DNA of 64,000 bases from Polynucleobacter sp. MWH-P3-07-1 (GCF_018687555.1 NZ_CP061296.1:1054001-1118000); one strand, 5' to 3'. Numbered from the stretch's first letter, positions 19,362-29,337 are shown. A program made the numbers and translations. Notes: a model not told the origin generated them from the letters alone.

Positions 19362-20122
19362 GCGACTTCCTTACTCATAATGCGGTTAAAGAATTGATGG
19401 ACGCGAGGGTCGGGGCTGGAATCTCGTAATACCTTGGGATCACCCTCGGCAATAATACTTTTGGTCTTTTTATCTAGCATGATGACTTTATCGGCAATGG
19501 CGTAGATGCTCGCCAACTCATGAGAAACAATCACAAAGGTAAAACCGAGATTTTTAGATAAATCCAAGATGGTACTGTCCAGATCTGCTGAGGTAATTGG
19601 ATCAAGACCTGCAGAAGGCTCATCCAAGAACAGAATCTTCGGATCCAATGCCATCGCACGCGCAATGGCAGCGCGCTTTTGCATACCACCACTAATCTCG
19701 TTTGGCATATAGCTTTCATAGGGCAGCAAACCAACTAAATCGAGCTTACAACGTGCCAAGAGCTTCATTTGGTCTTGCGTCAACTGGGTGTACTCTTCCA
19801 TAAAGAGTGTCACGTTATCCAAGAGATTCATTGAGCCAAATAAAGCGCCTTGCTGGTACATCATGCCAAAGCTCGTCATAATTTTTTGTCGCTCGGCACC
19901 GACTGCAGTCGTAATGTTCTGCCCTTCAATCAAGACATCACCAGCCAAGGGTTGATGTAGGCCGTTGAGATTGGTTAATAGGCTCGATTTTCCACAACCC
20001 GAGCCGCCGAGAATCACAAAGATTTCGCCAGCGTTCACGGAGAAATTGAGGTTCTGGAGCAAAATATTTGAGCCATAACCTACGGTCAGGTTCTGCACAT
20101 CAATGGCTGGTGTGTTTGTCAT
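19358..20122 (-). CDS. MCE transporter ATP-binding protein (MlaF-like)
   Basis: Cytoplasmic ATPase of the lipid transporter. The 254 residues have Walker A GGSGCGKSSLL, the signature EISGGMQKRAAIARAMA, Walker B ILFLDEPSAGLDP and the switch His in VIVSHELASI, so it should be active. Its ATG shares one base with the permease stop (TGATG) and its stop overlaps the MCE gene start. Confidence 0.93.
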   Translation of the reverse strand: MTNTPAIDVQNLTVGYGSNILLQNLNFSVNAGEIFVILGGSGCGKSSLLTNLNGLHQPLAGDVLIEGQNITTAVGAERQKIMTSFGMMYQQGALFGSMNLLDNVTLFMEEYTQLTQDQMKLLARCKLDLVGLLPYESYMPNEISGGMQKRAAIARAMALDPKILFLDEPSAGLDPITSADLDSTILDLSKNLGFTFVIVSHELASIYAIADKVIMLDKKTKSIIAEGDPKVLRDSSPDPRVHQFFNRIMSKEVA

Positions 20123-21306
20123 CAGAAGCCCGTCTTATAAGAAATGAAGGCAAAGATGCCATCCACCAACACGATTAACACAATACTGCTCACGACTGCC
20201 CGCGTTGCAGAGATACCCACCGCTGCAGCGCCAGTGCCCGTTTGCATGCCGCGCAGACAGCCGACCGCTGAAACGACCACACCAAACAGCGTCGCCTTAA
20301 TCAAGCCAGAGAAGATATCTTCTATACCAACTACCTGCAGCATGCCGTTATAGAAATTCACCATGGGTACGCCATAAATAACGAGGGTGAGCGCTGAAGA
20401 AAAGACGCTCACAAGATCAGCAAATAAAGTCAGAATTGGTGTTACCAAAATACCCGCCAACACCCGGGGTACGATCAAGAAACGGACTGGGCTTAGACCG
20501 CCGGTCACTAGAGCATCCACTTCATTGTTCACCGTCATCGTGCCGATCTCGGCAGCAAACGCAGCAGAGGAACGGCCAGCCAATAAGATCGCGGTGATCA
20601 ATGGTCCGAGTTCGCGGAAAATGCCGAGAGAAACTAAGGGCCCCACAAAAGAGATGGCGCCAAACTGTTGCATACCAATGGCGGATTGAAAGGACAAAAT
20701 CACGCCAATCAGAAAGGCCACTAAACCTACAATCGGCAAGGCCGCAATACCAGCTTGAACAGCGGCATTCACAAAATCGCCCCAACGGACTTTAGCGGGA
20801 TTGCATACCGACCACACTAAGTCTGATGCGAGGTGTCCAGTAAAAGAAATTAAGCCTACTGAATCATCCAAAAGATTTTGGGTCGCCATTCCGGTGCTGA
20901 CTACAAAACTTCTTTTTGGCTTTACAGCTGCAGGGGGGAACAAATTACCAATCGGCTCAAATTCTTTGAGGAGCGGTTGATAGCGCGCATCCAGTCCAAT
21001 GATCTCAAATTGACCACTGGCATTTTTTTGCGCCTGCTCAAGATCGATCAAAAAAGCAAATCCGGAGCCATCCAATGAAGTGACTTGGCTGGCATCAAAT
21101 GAGAGTGCAGGATTTTTAGCCTTGGTCTGTGCTAACCAGAGATCCTGCTTTTGGCGAATGTCTGTCCAAGTGTGCGCCAAGGTGTAGACATTGACCTGCC
21201 CTTTCAGGGCCACTTTGGCATGCAGGGGGTCGAGTAAAGTCCATTCAGCTACTGGTGAATCGAGGTTTTGTTCTAATGGGCCGGGAATGGTCTGAGAAAC
21301 GCTCAT
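20122..21306 (-). CDS. MCE transporter permease with N-terminal STAS domain (MlaE-like)
   Basis: A 394-residue inner-membrane permease. The C-terminal ~250 residues are the MlaE fold, with ELGPLITAILLAGRSSAAFA and AEIGTMTVNNEVDAL. The first ~125 residues form a STAS-like domain (SFDASQVTSLDGSGFAFLID), which in the Mla system is the separate protein MlaB. The fusion would fix MlaB-like regulation of the ATPase in cis. It is first in the four-gene operon, about 75 bases downstream of tRNA-Arg with a hairpin between. Confidence 0.9.
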   Translation of the reverse strand: MSVSQTIPGPLEQNLDSPVAEWTLLDPLHAKVALKGQVNVYTLAHTWTDIRQKQDLWLAQTKAKNPALSFDASQVTSLDGSGFAFLIDLEQAQKNASGQFEIIGLDARYQPLLKEFEPIGNLFPPAAVKPKRSFVVSTGMATQNLLDDSVGLISFTGHLASDLVWSVCNPAKVRWGDFVNAAVQAGIAALPIVGLVAFLIGVILSFQSAIGMQQFGAISFVGPLVSLGIFRELGPLITAILLAGRSSAAFAAEIGTMTVNNEVDALVTGGLSPVRFLIVPRVLAGILVTPILTLFADLVSVFSSALTLVIYGVPMVNFYNGMLQVVGIEDIFSGLIKATLFGVVVSAVGCLRGMQTGTGAAAVGISATRAVVSSIVLIVLVDGIFAFISYKTGF

Positions 21307-21345
21307 GGCCTAACTATAAGGGATCTCGATGACTCCCATAAGGAA

Positions 21346-21373
21346 AAGGGCCCAGTTTTTACACTAGGCCCTT
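21346..21373 (-). terminator. Hairpin between tRNA-Arg and the MCE operon
   Basis: AAGGGCC (21346-21352) and GGCCCTT (21367-21373) form a 7-base-pair stem, extended by AGT/ACT after a mismatch. On the minus strand it is followed by TTCCTT. It probably ends the tRNA-Arg transcript, though the U tract is weak. Confidence 0.55.
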
Positions 21374-21380
21374 GATATTT

Positions 21381-21457
21381 TGGTGCGGCTGGCAGGAATT
21401 GAACCCACGACCCCTTGGTTCGTAGCCAAGTACTCTATCCAGCTGAGCTACAGCCGC
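21381..21457 (-). tRNA. tRNA-Arg (ACG)
   Basis: The minus strand gives a 77-base cloverleaf with acceptor stem GCGGCTG/CAGCCGC, discriminator A and encoded CCA (21381-21383). The anticodon arm CTTGG-CTACGAA-CCAAG reads ACG at 21421-21423, which would be modified to ICG. The T-loop GGGTTCAATTC is normal. Confidence 0.97.
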
Positions 21458-21475
21458 AACAGCCATAATTATGCC

Positions 21476-21976
21476 ATGGAAGAGAAGAACTACATCACAC
21501 CCACTGGTCACGAACGGATCAAAACTGAGCTTTTGCAGCTTTTAGACGTCGAACGTCCCGAGATTGTGAAGGTAGTCCATTGGGCAGCCTCCAACGGAGA
21601 TCGCTCTGAAAATGGCGACTACATCTATGGAAAAAAACGTTTACGGGAAATTGATCGCCGAATTCGCTTCCTGAATCAACGACTAGAATTCGCCGTGGTG
21701 GTAGATAACGCTGCCCGCAAATCGGGAGAAGCTGATGCAGAGCAGATCTTCTTTGGCGCCACTGTGAGCTATGCTGCACTCGAAGGAAAAGATGCTGGGA
21801 AAGAAACCCGCATCACGATTGTCGGAGTAGATGAAGTCGATTTAGATAGAGGCAATGTGAGCTGGGTCTCACCGATTGCAAAAGCACTGATCAAAGCCAG
21901 ATTGGGTGACTGCGTCAAGATTCAGACACCTACTGGTCTGACTGAGATTGAAATCTTAGATGTGCAGTATCTTTGA
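21476..21976 (+). CDS. greB: Transcription elongation factor GreB
   Basis: Rescues backtracked RNA polymerase by stimulating transcript cleavage through the secondary channel. The 166-residue product has an N-terminal coiled coil whose tip carries the acidic SENGDYIYGKKRLREIDRR segment typical of GreB, then a FKBP-like C-terminal domain. I chose the ATG at 21476 (MEEKNYITPTG); an upstream extension would run through the tRNA-Arg gene. It stands alone on the plus strand. Confidence 0.94.
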   Translation: MEEKNYITPTGHERIKTELLQLLDVERPEIVKVVHWAASNGDRSENGDYIYGKKRLREIDRRIRFLNQRLEFAVVVDNAARKSGEADAEQIFFGATVSYAALEGKDAGKETRITIVGVDEVDLDRGNVSWVSPIAKALIKARLGDCVKIQTPTGLTEIEILDVQYL

Positions 21977-21986
21977 CACTGCCTAT

Positions 21987-24368
21987 TTATTCTGAGCGTG
22001 TCCGTATTACGCGCATGACATCGTGATTAGAGCGCAAGTTGCGCATCACCTTAGATAGGTGCAAACGGTCAGATACTTGAATCGTAAAGCGGATCACTAC
22101 AGAATCTTCTTTATAACGATCGTCCATCGAGACATTCAAAATATTGGAATCGGCTGAGGTAATGCTACTGGCCACTCGAGCGAGTACGCCCTTGCCTTGG
22201 TGAGTATCGACCGCCAGATCGACTTCGAATTCGCGATGAATATCCTTACCCCACTCCACCTCAACCCATTTATCGCCATCTTTCGAGAGCATACGCAAGG
22301 CATGGGGGCAATCATTAGTATGAATGCGCAGACCCTCGCCTTTACCGAGGTAGCCAATAATGTTGTCACCGGGGATGGGATGACAACAGCTCTGGAAGCT
22401 AATGGAATTGCCTTCGCGGCCATCCACAATGATGGCTTGACGCTGATGAGAATAGGAAGGCTCAATCTGGGTAGCAGCCCAATCGGCAGCATCTAAACGC
22501 ATTTGCTCGCCCACACCCTCCTCATCGAGCAGAATCTTCAAACGAATCGCAAGCTCTTGGGGTGAGCGTCGTCCGAGTGCGATATTGACGCAGGCCTCTT
22601 CGCGAGTTTTATCACCCGTCCAATGGAGTAATTTTTCCCAAACCTCGGCAGTCAATAAAGCAGCATCCACTCCTTGCTGGCGTAAGGCGCTCATCAAAAG
22701 CCGCTCGCCCAATTGCAGGGATTCAGAATAATGTTTGGTTTTTAAGGAATGACGAATGGCTGCGCGTGCTTTACCCGTGCGGACAAAGGCTAGCCAGCCA
22801 GGGTTAGGTTGTGAGCTAGCGGAAGTCACCACCTCAATAATATCGCCGTTCTTAAGCTCACTGCGCAGCGGTAATTGCAGACCGTTAATCTTGACTGCGA
22901 CACAGGTATTACCAAGATCGCTATGAATCGAGTAAGCAAAGTCAAGCGCAGTGGCACCACGCGGTAAGGCACGGATATGCCCCTTAGGCGTAAAGACATA
23001 TACCGCATCGGGGAACAAATCAATCTTGACATGCTCCAGGAACTCTTGCGGGTCGCCACTGCTATCCTGAATATCAATCAGCGATTGCAACCATTGGTGG
23101 GCTCGGTTCTGCACCTCACTCATATCAGGTGCGCCATCTTTATAGGCCCAGTGGGCTGCGACGCCAGCCTCGGCTACCGCATGCATATCACTCGTACGAA
23201 TCTGAAACTCTACAGGAACACCTGAGGGTCCAATCAGGGTCGTATGCAAGGATTGATAGCCATTGAGTTTTGGGATGGCAATGTAATCTTTGAACTTCCC
23301 TGGCATGGGCTTAAAGAGTGCATGCAAAATACCGAGAGCGCGGTAACACTCGTCGATGGAGCTGACAGTGACGCGGAATGCATAGACATCCAGCACTTGA
23401 GAAAAATTCACATGCTTTGCGCGCATTTTGGAATAAATACTGAACAGGGTTTTCTCGCGCCCCTGTAAGTCGACTACTAAATCGGATTTGGCAAACGCCA
23501 TACGCGTGGATTGCAGAATTTTTTCCACCATCTCTTTGCGATTACCACGCGCCCGTTTAACGGCCTTCTCAATAACTCGGAAACGCATCGGCATTGAGTA
23601 GCGGAAACTGAGATCTTGTAATTCACGATAGATGAGGTTGAGGCCCAGGCGATGGGCAATCGGCGCATAAATTTCAATTGTCTCGGCAGCAACTCGGCGG
23701 CGCTTTTCCATCGGCACTGCATCCAAGGTCCGCATATTGTGAGTGCGGTCCGCTAGCTTGACCAAAATGACCCGCACGTCCCTAGCCATCGCCATGAACA
23801 TTTTGCGAAAGCTCTCTGCTTGCGCTTCTGCATGACTTTGGAACTCGAGTTTGTCGAGCTTAGTTAAGCCTTCAACGAGTTCCGCAACCTTCGCCCCAAA
23901 ACGCTCAACCAATTCCGCTTTGGTTGAACCGGTATCCTCAATGACATCGTGCATTAACGCAGCCATGATCGAGGCTGCGTCTAATTTCCACGAGGCACAT
24001 AACTCAGCAACAGCAACTGGATGGGTAATATAGGGTTCACCGCTATGACGGTATTGACCTAAGTGGGCTGCATCAGAATACTGAAATGCCTTTTTGATTT
24101 GGCTAATCTCATCAGGCTTGAGATAGGTCAACTTATTGAGAAGGCTCTCAATGGAAACAACTTGGTGCTTGAGTGGCAGAGCAGGCGCAGAAGTCGGGCC
24201 AAATAAATGGCGACTCGATTGCGCCAACAGAGTCGCAATAATCGATTTCTTACCTGCCTGTGCTTCTAATGAATTTTGGGGATCAAGCAATTCTGCTTGC
24301 CCAGAAACTACGCCGGAGGATTCCGAGGCGCTTGAGGCCCTGCTTTTAAGACTGAGAGGGAGCTCCAC
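21987..24368 (-). CDS. spoT: Bifunctional (p)ppGpp synthetase/hydrolase
   Basis: Makes and degrades the stringent alarmone (p)ppGpp. The 793-residue product has about 70 poorly conserved N-terminal residues, then the HD hydrolase domain with intact His140-Asp141 (MHDVIEDTG), the synthetase domain (KDYIAIPKLNGYQSLHTTL), a TGS domain (VYVFTPKGHIRALPRGATAL) and a C-terminal ACT domain. The intact HD pair supports hydrolase activity. It is the last gene of yicC-gmk-rpoZ-spoT, a conserved order. Confidence 0.95.
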   Translation of the reverse strand: MELPLSLKSRASSASESSGVVSGQAELLDPQNSLEAQAGKKSIIATLLAQSSRHLFGPTSAPALPLKHQVVSIESLLNKLTYLKPDEISQIKKAFQYSDAAHLGQYRHSGEPYITHPVAVAELCASWKLDAASIMAALMHDVIEDTGSTKAELVERFGAKVAELVEGLTKLDKLEFQSHAEAQAESFRKMFMAMARDVRVILVKLADRTHNMRTLDAVPMEKRRRVAAETIEIYAPIAHRLGLNLIYRELQDLSFRYSMPMRFRVIEKAVKRARGNRKEMVEKILQSTRMAFAKSDLVVDLQGREKTLFSIYSKMRAKHVNFSQVLDVYAFRVTVSSIDECYRALGILHALFKPMPGKFKDYIAIPKLNGYQSLHTTLIGPSGVPVEFQIRTSDMHAVAEAGVAAHWAYKDGAPDMSEVQNRAHQWLQSLIDIQDSSGDPQEFLEHVKIDLFPDAVYVFTPKGHIRALPRGATALDFAYSIHSDLGNTCVAVKINGLQLPLRSELKNGDIIEVVTSASSQPNPGWLAFVRTGKARAAIRHSLKTKHYSESLQLGERLLMSALRQQGVDAALLTAEVWEKLLHWTGDKTREEACVNIALGRRSPQELAIRLKILLDEEGVGEQMRLDAADWAATQIEPSYSHQRQAIIVDGREGNSISFQSCCHPIPGDNIIGYLGKGEGLRIHTNDCPHALRMLSKDGDKWVEVEWGKDIHREFEVDLAVDTHQGKGVLARVASSITSADSNILNVSMDDRYKEDSVVIRFTIQVSDRLHLSKVMRNLRSNHDVMRVIRTRSE

Positions 24369-24383
24369 ACCGGAACTCCTAAT

Positions 24384-24587
24384 TTATAGAGGTACTTTGG
24401 TCAACATGTCACGGTCGGTTACACCAGCGGCAACTTCGCGTAATGCAACTACGGTTGCTTTATCTCTGGACTCAACGCGTGGGGAGTGACCTTGAACCAA
24501 TTGGCGAGCACGATAGGTGGCAGCCAGAACCAGTTCAAAACGGTTAGGAATGGTTTTAAGACAATCTTCTACAGTAATACGGGCCAT
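24384..24587 (-). CDS. rpoZ: RNA polymerase omega subunit
   Basis: Small RNA polymerase subunit that assists beta' assembly and contributes to ppGpp response. The 67 residues begin [20 protein letters not shown] and contain the RARQL block of the family. It lies 15 bases before spoT, linking polymerase and alarmone enzyme in one operon. Confidence 0.96.
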   Translation of the reverse strand: MARITVEDCLKTIPNRFELVLAATYRARQLVQGHSPRVESRDKATVVALREVAAGVTDRDMLTKVPL

Positions 24588-24633
24588 GCTGAACTCACTT
24601 CGTTTTTAGCTTCAATACCGATAGGATAACTGA

Positions 24634-25263
24634 TTACACCCCAAGGCGCCTTAAAAGCACGGGGTTGCGCGCCATCACAGGGCCTGAGCGTAAGCGACTC
24701 GCTGCCAGAATATGGCGTAAATCGGCCAAGGCTTGCTCAAAGGCATCATTGATCACAATGAAATTGGCTTCATGGGCGTGCTGGAGCTCGATATGGGCGG
24801 CAGCCAAGCGTCTTTCAATGGTCGCCTCATCATCCTGCCCTCTTTTACGCAAACGCTCCTCAAGGGCTTCGATGGAGGGGGGAAAAATAAAGATCCACTG
24901 CACTGCTGGAATTAACTTGCGTATTTGCTGCGCACCTTGCCAATCAATTTCCAAGATCACATCACTACCGGCTTGCATTTGGTTTTCAATCCAAGTTTTG
25001 GAAGTGCCGTAGAAATGGCCATGAACTTCAGCCCATTCCAGAAACTGCGCCTGATCCCGCTCCTGCTTAAATACTTCAGGAGTCACAAAGCGGTAATCCC
25101 TGCCATCCACTTCACCAGGTCGGGGTGAGCGCGTAGTGGTCGATAGCGAGAGGGTTAAGCCGGGCTCACTCTGCAATAGCGCATTGACCAAAGAGGATTT
25201 ACCGGCGCCCGAAGGAGCCACAATCATGAGCATGCTGCCTTGGTAAGCGTTATTTAAGGTCAT
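24634..25263 (-). CDS. gmk: Guanylate kinase
   Basis: Phosphorylates GMP to GDP. The P-loop IVAPSGAGKSS lies near the N-terminus, followed by STTTRSPRPGEVDGRDY (GMP binding) and a C-terminal lid region. I chose the ATG at 25263 (MTLNNAYQGS, 209 residues). A GTG one codon earlier and an ATG ten codons later, preceded by AAGG, are alternatives. It sits between yicC and rpoZ. Confidence 0.95.
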   Translation of the reverse strand: MTLNNAYQGSMLMIVAPSGAGKSSLVNALLQSEPGLTLSLSTTTRSPRPGEVDGRDYRFVTPEVFKQERDQAQFLEWAEVHGHFYGTSKTWIENQMQAGSDVILEIDWQGAQQIRKLIPAVQWIFIFPPSIEALEERLRKRGQDDEATIERRLAAAHIELQHAHEANFIVINDAFEQALADLRHILAASRLRSGPVMARNPVLLRRLGV

Positions 25264-25289
25264 CACTTAATTGTATGCAAAGGTTTTGC

Positions 25290-26219
25290 TTATTCTAAAT
25301 TCTGGACTTGCTCGCGCATTTGCTCTATCAAGAGCTTCAGCTCAAGCGCTGCTTGGGTGCACTCTTCAGCTACCGATTTGGAGCTCAGGGTATTGGCTTC
25401 CCGATTAAGTTCTTGCATCAAGAAATCCAAACGTTTACCAACGGGTCCCTTGCCTGCTAATGCTGCATCGACTGCTTGTAGATGGGTTTTCAAACGCGCA
25501 AACTCTTCGGCCACATCAATCCGAACGGCGTACAAGACGACCTCCTGCCGAATCCGCTCCATCAGCTCTACGCCACTTTTAGCTTGGGCTTGAGCAGCCA
25601 AGGCTTCTGATAAGCGCTCTGTGAGCTTTGCTTGATACTGGGCTACATAGCCTGGAATCAGGGGCTCAATTTTGGCAACAATCTCGCGCATCTTTTGGGT
25701 GATATTCAGGAGCACCTGAACTAGGGCTTGACCCTCAGCAGCTCGACTCTCCATGAGGGCAGTTAATGCAGCCCTGCCAGCTTCAGTGGTTGCGGCTAAC
25801 CAGCCATCTTCATCCCCGCGTGGCTCAGATAGCACCCCTGACCAGCGCAAGACTTCAGCAACGCTCATCGGTTCGGCTTGCGGAAAGCCAGCTTGGACTT
25901 TTTCTTGGAGACTGTATAAGGCATCTAGGGCAGCTTGATTGATGGCACCTAAGGCATGGGGGTTTGATTTACTCGCAGTTGTCCCATTCGAGTTAATGCG
26001 CCATGCTGCCCTAAATTCGACCTTACCCCGACCCAGGCTTTGGGTCACCATTTCTCTGAGGGCTGGCTCGGCAGCCCTGCATTCGTCTGGCAAACGAAAT
26101 CCGAGGTCTAAAAAACGGCTATTGACCGCCCGACACTCCATTTGCAGATCAGCAACTACCCCTGCGCCCAAGGAAACTTGGCGAGAAGCGCTGCCATAAC
26201 CGGTCATGCTCGATATCAT
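25290..26219 (-). CDS. yicC: YicC family endoribonuclease-like protein
   Basis: The 309 residues carry the N-terminal MTGYGSASR segment and the C-terminal DUF1732 block with [20 protein letters not shown]. YicC proteins have been reported as endoribonucleases and are often encoded beside gmk, as here (26 bases apart). I kept the ATG at 26219 (MISSMTG), as family members usually begin a few residues before MTG. It is divergent from rph with a 41-base gap. Confidence 0.93.
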   Translation of the reverse strand: MISSMTGYGSASRQVSLGAGVVADLQMECRAVNSRFLDLGFRLPDECRAAEPALREMVTQSLGRGKVEFRAAWRINSNGTTASKSNPHALGAINQAALDALYSLQEKVQAGFPQAEPMSVAEVLRWSGVLSEPRGDEDGWLAATTEAGRAALTALMESRAAEGQALVQVLLNITQKMREIVAKIEPLIPGYVAQYQAKLTERLSEALAAQAQAKSGVELMERIRQEVVLYAVRIDVAEEFARLKTHLQAVDAALAGKGPVGKRLDFLMQELNREANTLSSKSVAEECTQAALELKLLIEQMREQVQNLE

Positions 26220-26260
26220 ATGAACATTGTAGATTGATCCACCCCTCAGGACTAAAGAAT

Positions 26261-27001
26261 ATGAATACCAAAAACCAGACCCCTATCAGCCGCCCCAGCG
26301 GTCGCGCGCCTAAGCAATTGCGTGAGGTATCCATTACTCGCTCATTTACCAAGCATGCTGAGGGATCAGTCCTCATTGCTTTTGGGGATACCAAAGTCCT
26401 TTGTACTGCTAGCGTCTTAGAGCGAGTGCCCCCACATAAAAAAGGGTCTGGTGAGGGTTGGGTTACCGCTGAATACGGCATGCTGCCCCGCTCCACCCAT
26501 ACCCGCAGCGATCGAGAGGCTGCTAGAGGTAAGCAAACGGGGCGTACTCAAGAAATTCAGCGTTTGATTGGGCGTGCCATGCGCAGCGTTTTCAATCTCG
26601 AAATTTTGGGCGAGCGCACGATTCATTTAGATTGCGATGTTTTGCAAGCCGATGGCGGCACACGCACCGCAGCGATTACTGGCGCCTATGTTGCAGCCCG
26701 TGATGCTGTCAACCATCTTTTAAGAGCTGACATCCTCAAGCAAGACCCCATCATTGATAGCGTGGCAGCAATTTCGGTTGGCATCTATCAAGGTCAACCA
26801 GTACTAGATCTTGATTACCCAGAAGACTCTTCCTGCGATACCGATATGAATGTGGTGATGACTGGTAAAGGCGGCATGATTGAGATTCAGGGGACTGCCG
26901 AAGGAGCGGCTTTCTCACGCGCCGAACTGATTGAGCTATTGGATTTAGCCGAGCAAGGTATTCAGGAATTAAGCAAACTGCAATCCCAAGCCCTCAAGTA
27001 A
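26261..27001 (+). CDS. rph: Ribonuclease PH
   Basis: Phosphate-dependent 3' exoribonuclease that trims tRNA precursors. The product from the ATG at 26261 is 246 residues, normal for the family, and contains [12 protein letters not shown], the phosphate-site [20 protein letters not shown], and [24 protein letters not shown] nine codons upstream is possible but unnecessary. It starts rph-rdgB-hemW. Confidence 0.96.
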   Translation: MNTKNQTPISRPSGRAPKQLREVSITRSFTKHAEGSVLIAFGDTKVLCTASVLERVPPHKKGSGEGWVTAEYGMLPRSTHTRSDREAARGKQTGRTQEIQRLIGRAMRSVFNLEILGERTIHLDCDVLQADGGTRTAAITGAYVAARDAVNHLLRADILKQDPIIDSVAAISVGIYQGQPVLDLDYPEDSSCDTDMNVVMTGKGGMIEIQGTAEGAAFSRAELIELLDLAEQGIQELSKLQSQALK

Positions 27002-27011
27002 TTTATTCGTA

Positions 27012-27611
27012 ATGCATAAACTGGTTCTTGCCTCAAATAATCCCGGAAAGCTCAAAGAGTTTTCAGAATTATTGGCGCCCTTCAAGTTTGAAGTAATCCC
27101 ACAGGGGCAATTGGATATTCCAGCTGCAGAAGAACCCTTTCATACCTTTCTGGAAAATGCCCTAGCCAAAGCCCGTAATGCGAGTCAACTCAGTGGGCTA
27201 CCTGCTTTAGCAGATGACTCCGGTATTTGTGTGAATGCATTGCATGGCGCTCCAGGAGTGCATTCTGCGCGTTATGCAGGTGAGCATGCTAACGATGCAG
27301 ACAATAACCAAAAATTGCTAGCAGCTCTTGCCAATCAAACTGATCGCAGTGCTTATTACATCTGCGCTCTCGTACTGCTGCAAAGTGCCGATGATTCAAA
27401 CCCCATCACAGTAGAGGCCCGTTGGGATGGTGAGTTCATCGACATTCCCAGAGGGGAGCACGGTTTTGGCTATGACCCCTACTTTTATATTCCTGAGTTA
27501 GGCAAAACCGCGGCAGAGCTCTCACCCAATGAGAAGAATGCATTTAGTCATCGCGGTCAAGCATTACGAACCCTCATCACTGAGTTAATCAAGCTGGATC
27601 AGCGTGTCTAG
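27012..27611 (+). CDS. rdgB: Non-canonical purine NTP pyrophosphatase (RdgB/HAM1)
   Basis: Hydrolyses dITP, ITP and XTP to keep them out of nucleic acids. The 199 residues show LASNNPGKLKEFSELL at the N-terminus, the catalytic ADDSGICVNALHGAPGVHSA and GFGYDPYFYIPELGKT, then SHRGQALRTL. All family signatures are intact. It lies 10 bases after rph and its end overlaps hemW by 8 bases. Confidence 0.96.
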   Translation: MHKLVLASNNPGKLKEFSELLAPFKFEVIPQGQLDIPAAEEPFHTFLENALAKARNASQLSGLPALADDSGICVNALHGAPGVHSARYAGEHANDADNNQKLLAALANQTDRSAYYICALVLLQSADDSNPITVEARWDGEFIDIPRGEHGFGYDPYFYIPELGKTAAELSPNEKNAFSHRGQALRTLITELIKLDQRV

Positions 27612-28785
27612 CTCAATCCTATTGCGCCCGCAGTTCACAGCGCTCCCTCCCCTGGCTTTGTATATTCACTTTCCTTGGTGCGAGCGAAAGTGTCCTTACT
27701 GCGACTTTAATTCTCATCAGATTAAAGCAGGGAAAACCGGCTTCGATGAAGCCCGTTACATCAAAGCCCTTATTGCAGATTTAGAAACTGAACTTCCACG
27801 CATTTGGGGTAGACAAGTTCACAGCATCTTTATCGGTGGCGGGACGCCCAGTCTACTTTCTGGATCAGGCATGCAAGAGCTGCTCTCGGATGTGCGCGCC
27901 CGCATCAAGCTTGAGCCCGATGCAGAAATTACGATGGAAGCCAATCCAGGCTCAGTCGAAACAGAAAAGTTTGCCGCCTTTGCGCAAGCGGGTATCAATC
28001 GGGTTTCTTTAGGCATCCAGAGCTTTGGTGATGAGCAGCTCAAAGCTTTGGGCCGGATTCATAGTGGGAAAGAAGCTAAGGCTGCAATTGAAATTGCCTT
28101 ACAGCACTTTAAGTCTGTCAATCTGGATTTGATGTATGGCTTACCAAAGCAAACGCTCGAGCAAGCCCATGAAGATATCGCAACTGCACTTTCATTTAAT
28201 ACTCCACATTTATCGCTGTATAACCTCACACTGGAACCCAATACCTACTTCGCTAGCTTTCCACCGCAGCTCCCAAGTGAAGAAATCATTGACGCCATCT
28301 TCGAGCAAAATGTTGCCTTACTGACAAAGGCGGGGTATCAACGCTACGAAGTGTCAGCGTACGCCAAGCAGGGTCAAGAATGCAAACACAACCTCAACTA
28401 CTGGCGCTTTGGTGATTACATTGGGATTGGTGCTGGGGCGCATGGAAAAATCTCCTTCCCAGATAAGGTCACACGTCAATTAAGAGAAAAGCATCCCGAG
28501 CAATATATGAAAACAATGGAGACCCAAGGTCATGCATTGATTGAAGCGCGGGAGATTGCTGCAGAGGACCTGCCTTTTGAATTCATGCTCAATGTATTGC
28601 GTTTAAGTGAAGGCGTGCAAACCATCACCTTCAGTGAGCGCACCGGCCTACCGCTCAGTATCATTTCTAGAGAGCTCAGCCAGGCAAGTAATCAGGGCTT
28701 ACTCGATCCCAACCCCGCACTCCTCAAAGCCAGCGAACAAGGGTATCGCTACTTAAATAACTTACAAGAAATCTTTTTGGCTTAG
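27604..28785 (+). CDS. hemW: Radical SAM heme chaperone HemW
   Basis: Radical SAM protein related to HemN but acting as a heme chaperone. The 393 residues carry the cluster motif CERKCPYC (Cys26, Cys30, Cys33; CX3CX2C) without the extra Cys of true HemN. FIGGGTPSLLS, DLMYGLPKQT and the C-terminal HemN domain are present. Translation probably begins at the GTG at 27604, inside the rdgB end. Its stop interlocks with that of the converging small gene. Confidence 0.92.
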   Translation: MSSSILLRPQFTALPPLALYIHFPWCERKCPYCDFNSHQIKAGKTGFDEARYIKALIADLETELPRIWGRQVHSIFIGGGTPSLLSGSGMQELLSDVRARIKLEPDAEITMEANPGSVETEKFAAFAQAGINRVSLGIQSFGDEQLKALGRIHSGKEAKAAIEIALQHFKSVNLDLMYGLPKQTLEQAHEDIATALSFNTPHLSLYNLTLEPNTYFASFPPQLPSEEIIDAIFEQNVALLTKAGYQRYEVSAYAKQGQECKHNLNYWRFGDYIGIGAGAHGKISFPDKVTRQLREKHPEQYMKTMETQGHALIEAREIAAEDLPFEFMLNVLRLSEGVQTITFSERTGLPLSIISRELSQASNQGLLDPNPALLKASEQGYRYLNNLQEIFLA

Positions 28786-29102
28786 AAGCTTTTGGTGATC
28801 TGGGGGCTCAGCGGAACACTTCCGCCCCCCTCTAATTCTTCAGCCTCTTTTTCTCCAGCAGACTGGGCGCCCGAAGGTGCCTGCATTTTCTGATTCATAC
28901 GCCCATTGCGAGTAGGGCCGGTTTCAGTGCCATCCAACTCAGGCACTGAAATCTTTGGTGATAAAGGTTGAGAGTTAAATTGTTTTAATTCCTCAGGCGA
29001 TAAAGCAGGCATTACGGTATTTTGAGCGATGCTTGGTAAGGCCATAATTATCAGACCAGCAAATAAAGACAATTTTGCAAGCTGCTGAGTCAATCGATTC
29101 AT
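28782..29102 (-). CDS. Small exported protein of unknown function
   Basis: A 106-residue protein with a signal peptide (about 1-26, cleavage after SIA), then a low-complexity region rich in Pro, Ser, Gly and Glu. It contains two similar patches, QPLSPKISVPEL and VPLSPQITKSF. I do not recognise a family. AGGATCAC precedes the ATG, a reasonable ribosome site. It starts 37 bases after tRNA-Ser(TGA) on the same strand, so it may be transcribed with the tRNA. Confidence 0.6.
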   Translation of the reverse strand: MNRLTQQLAKLSLFAGLIIMALPSIAQNTVMPALSPEELKQFNSQPLSPKISVPELDGTETGPTRNGRMNQKMQAPSGAQSAGEKEAEELEGGGSVPLSPQITKSF

Positions 29103-29139
29103 GTGATCCTAAAGACGCTATTGAAGATGATGCAGATGT

Positions 29140-29229
29140 TGGCGGAAGAGGTGAGATTCGAACTCACGGAGGACTTTCATCCTCGCCAGTTTTCAAGACT
29201 GGTGCATTCAACCGCTCTGCCACTCTTCC
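29140..29229 (-). tRNA. tRNA-Ser (TGA)
   Basis: The minus strand folds as a 90-base class II tRNA with acceptor stem GGAAGAG/CTCTTCC, discriminator G and encoded CCA (29140-29142). The anticodon loop CTTGAAA reads TGA (29193-29195). It has a long variable arm GAGGATGAAAGTCCTC and T-loop GAGTTCGAATCTC. Confidence 0.97.
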
Positions 29230-29337
29230 TACGCAGTGAAGTGGCAAATTATAAAGAACTTTTACCCAATCTTGCCTAAATCTGCGTATTTTCAGACATT
29301 TAGGGCTTTGGTCACCCCGTATTGATAAAATCGATTT

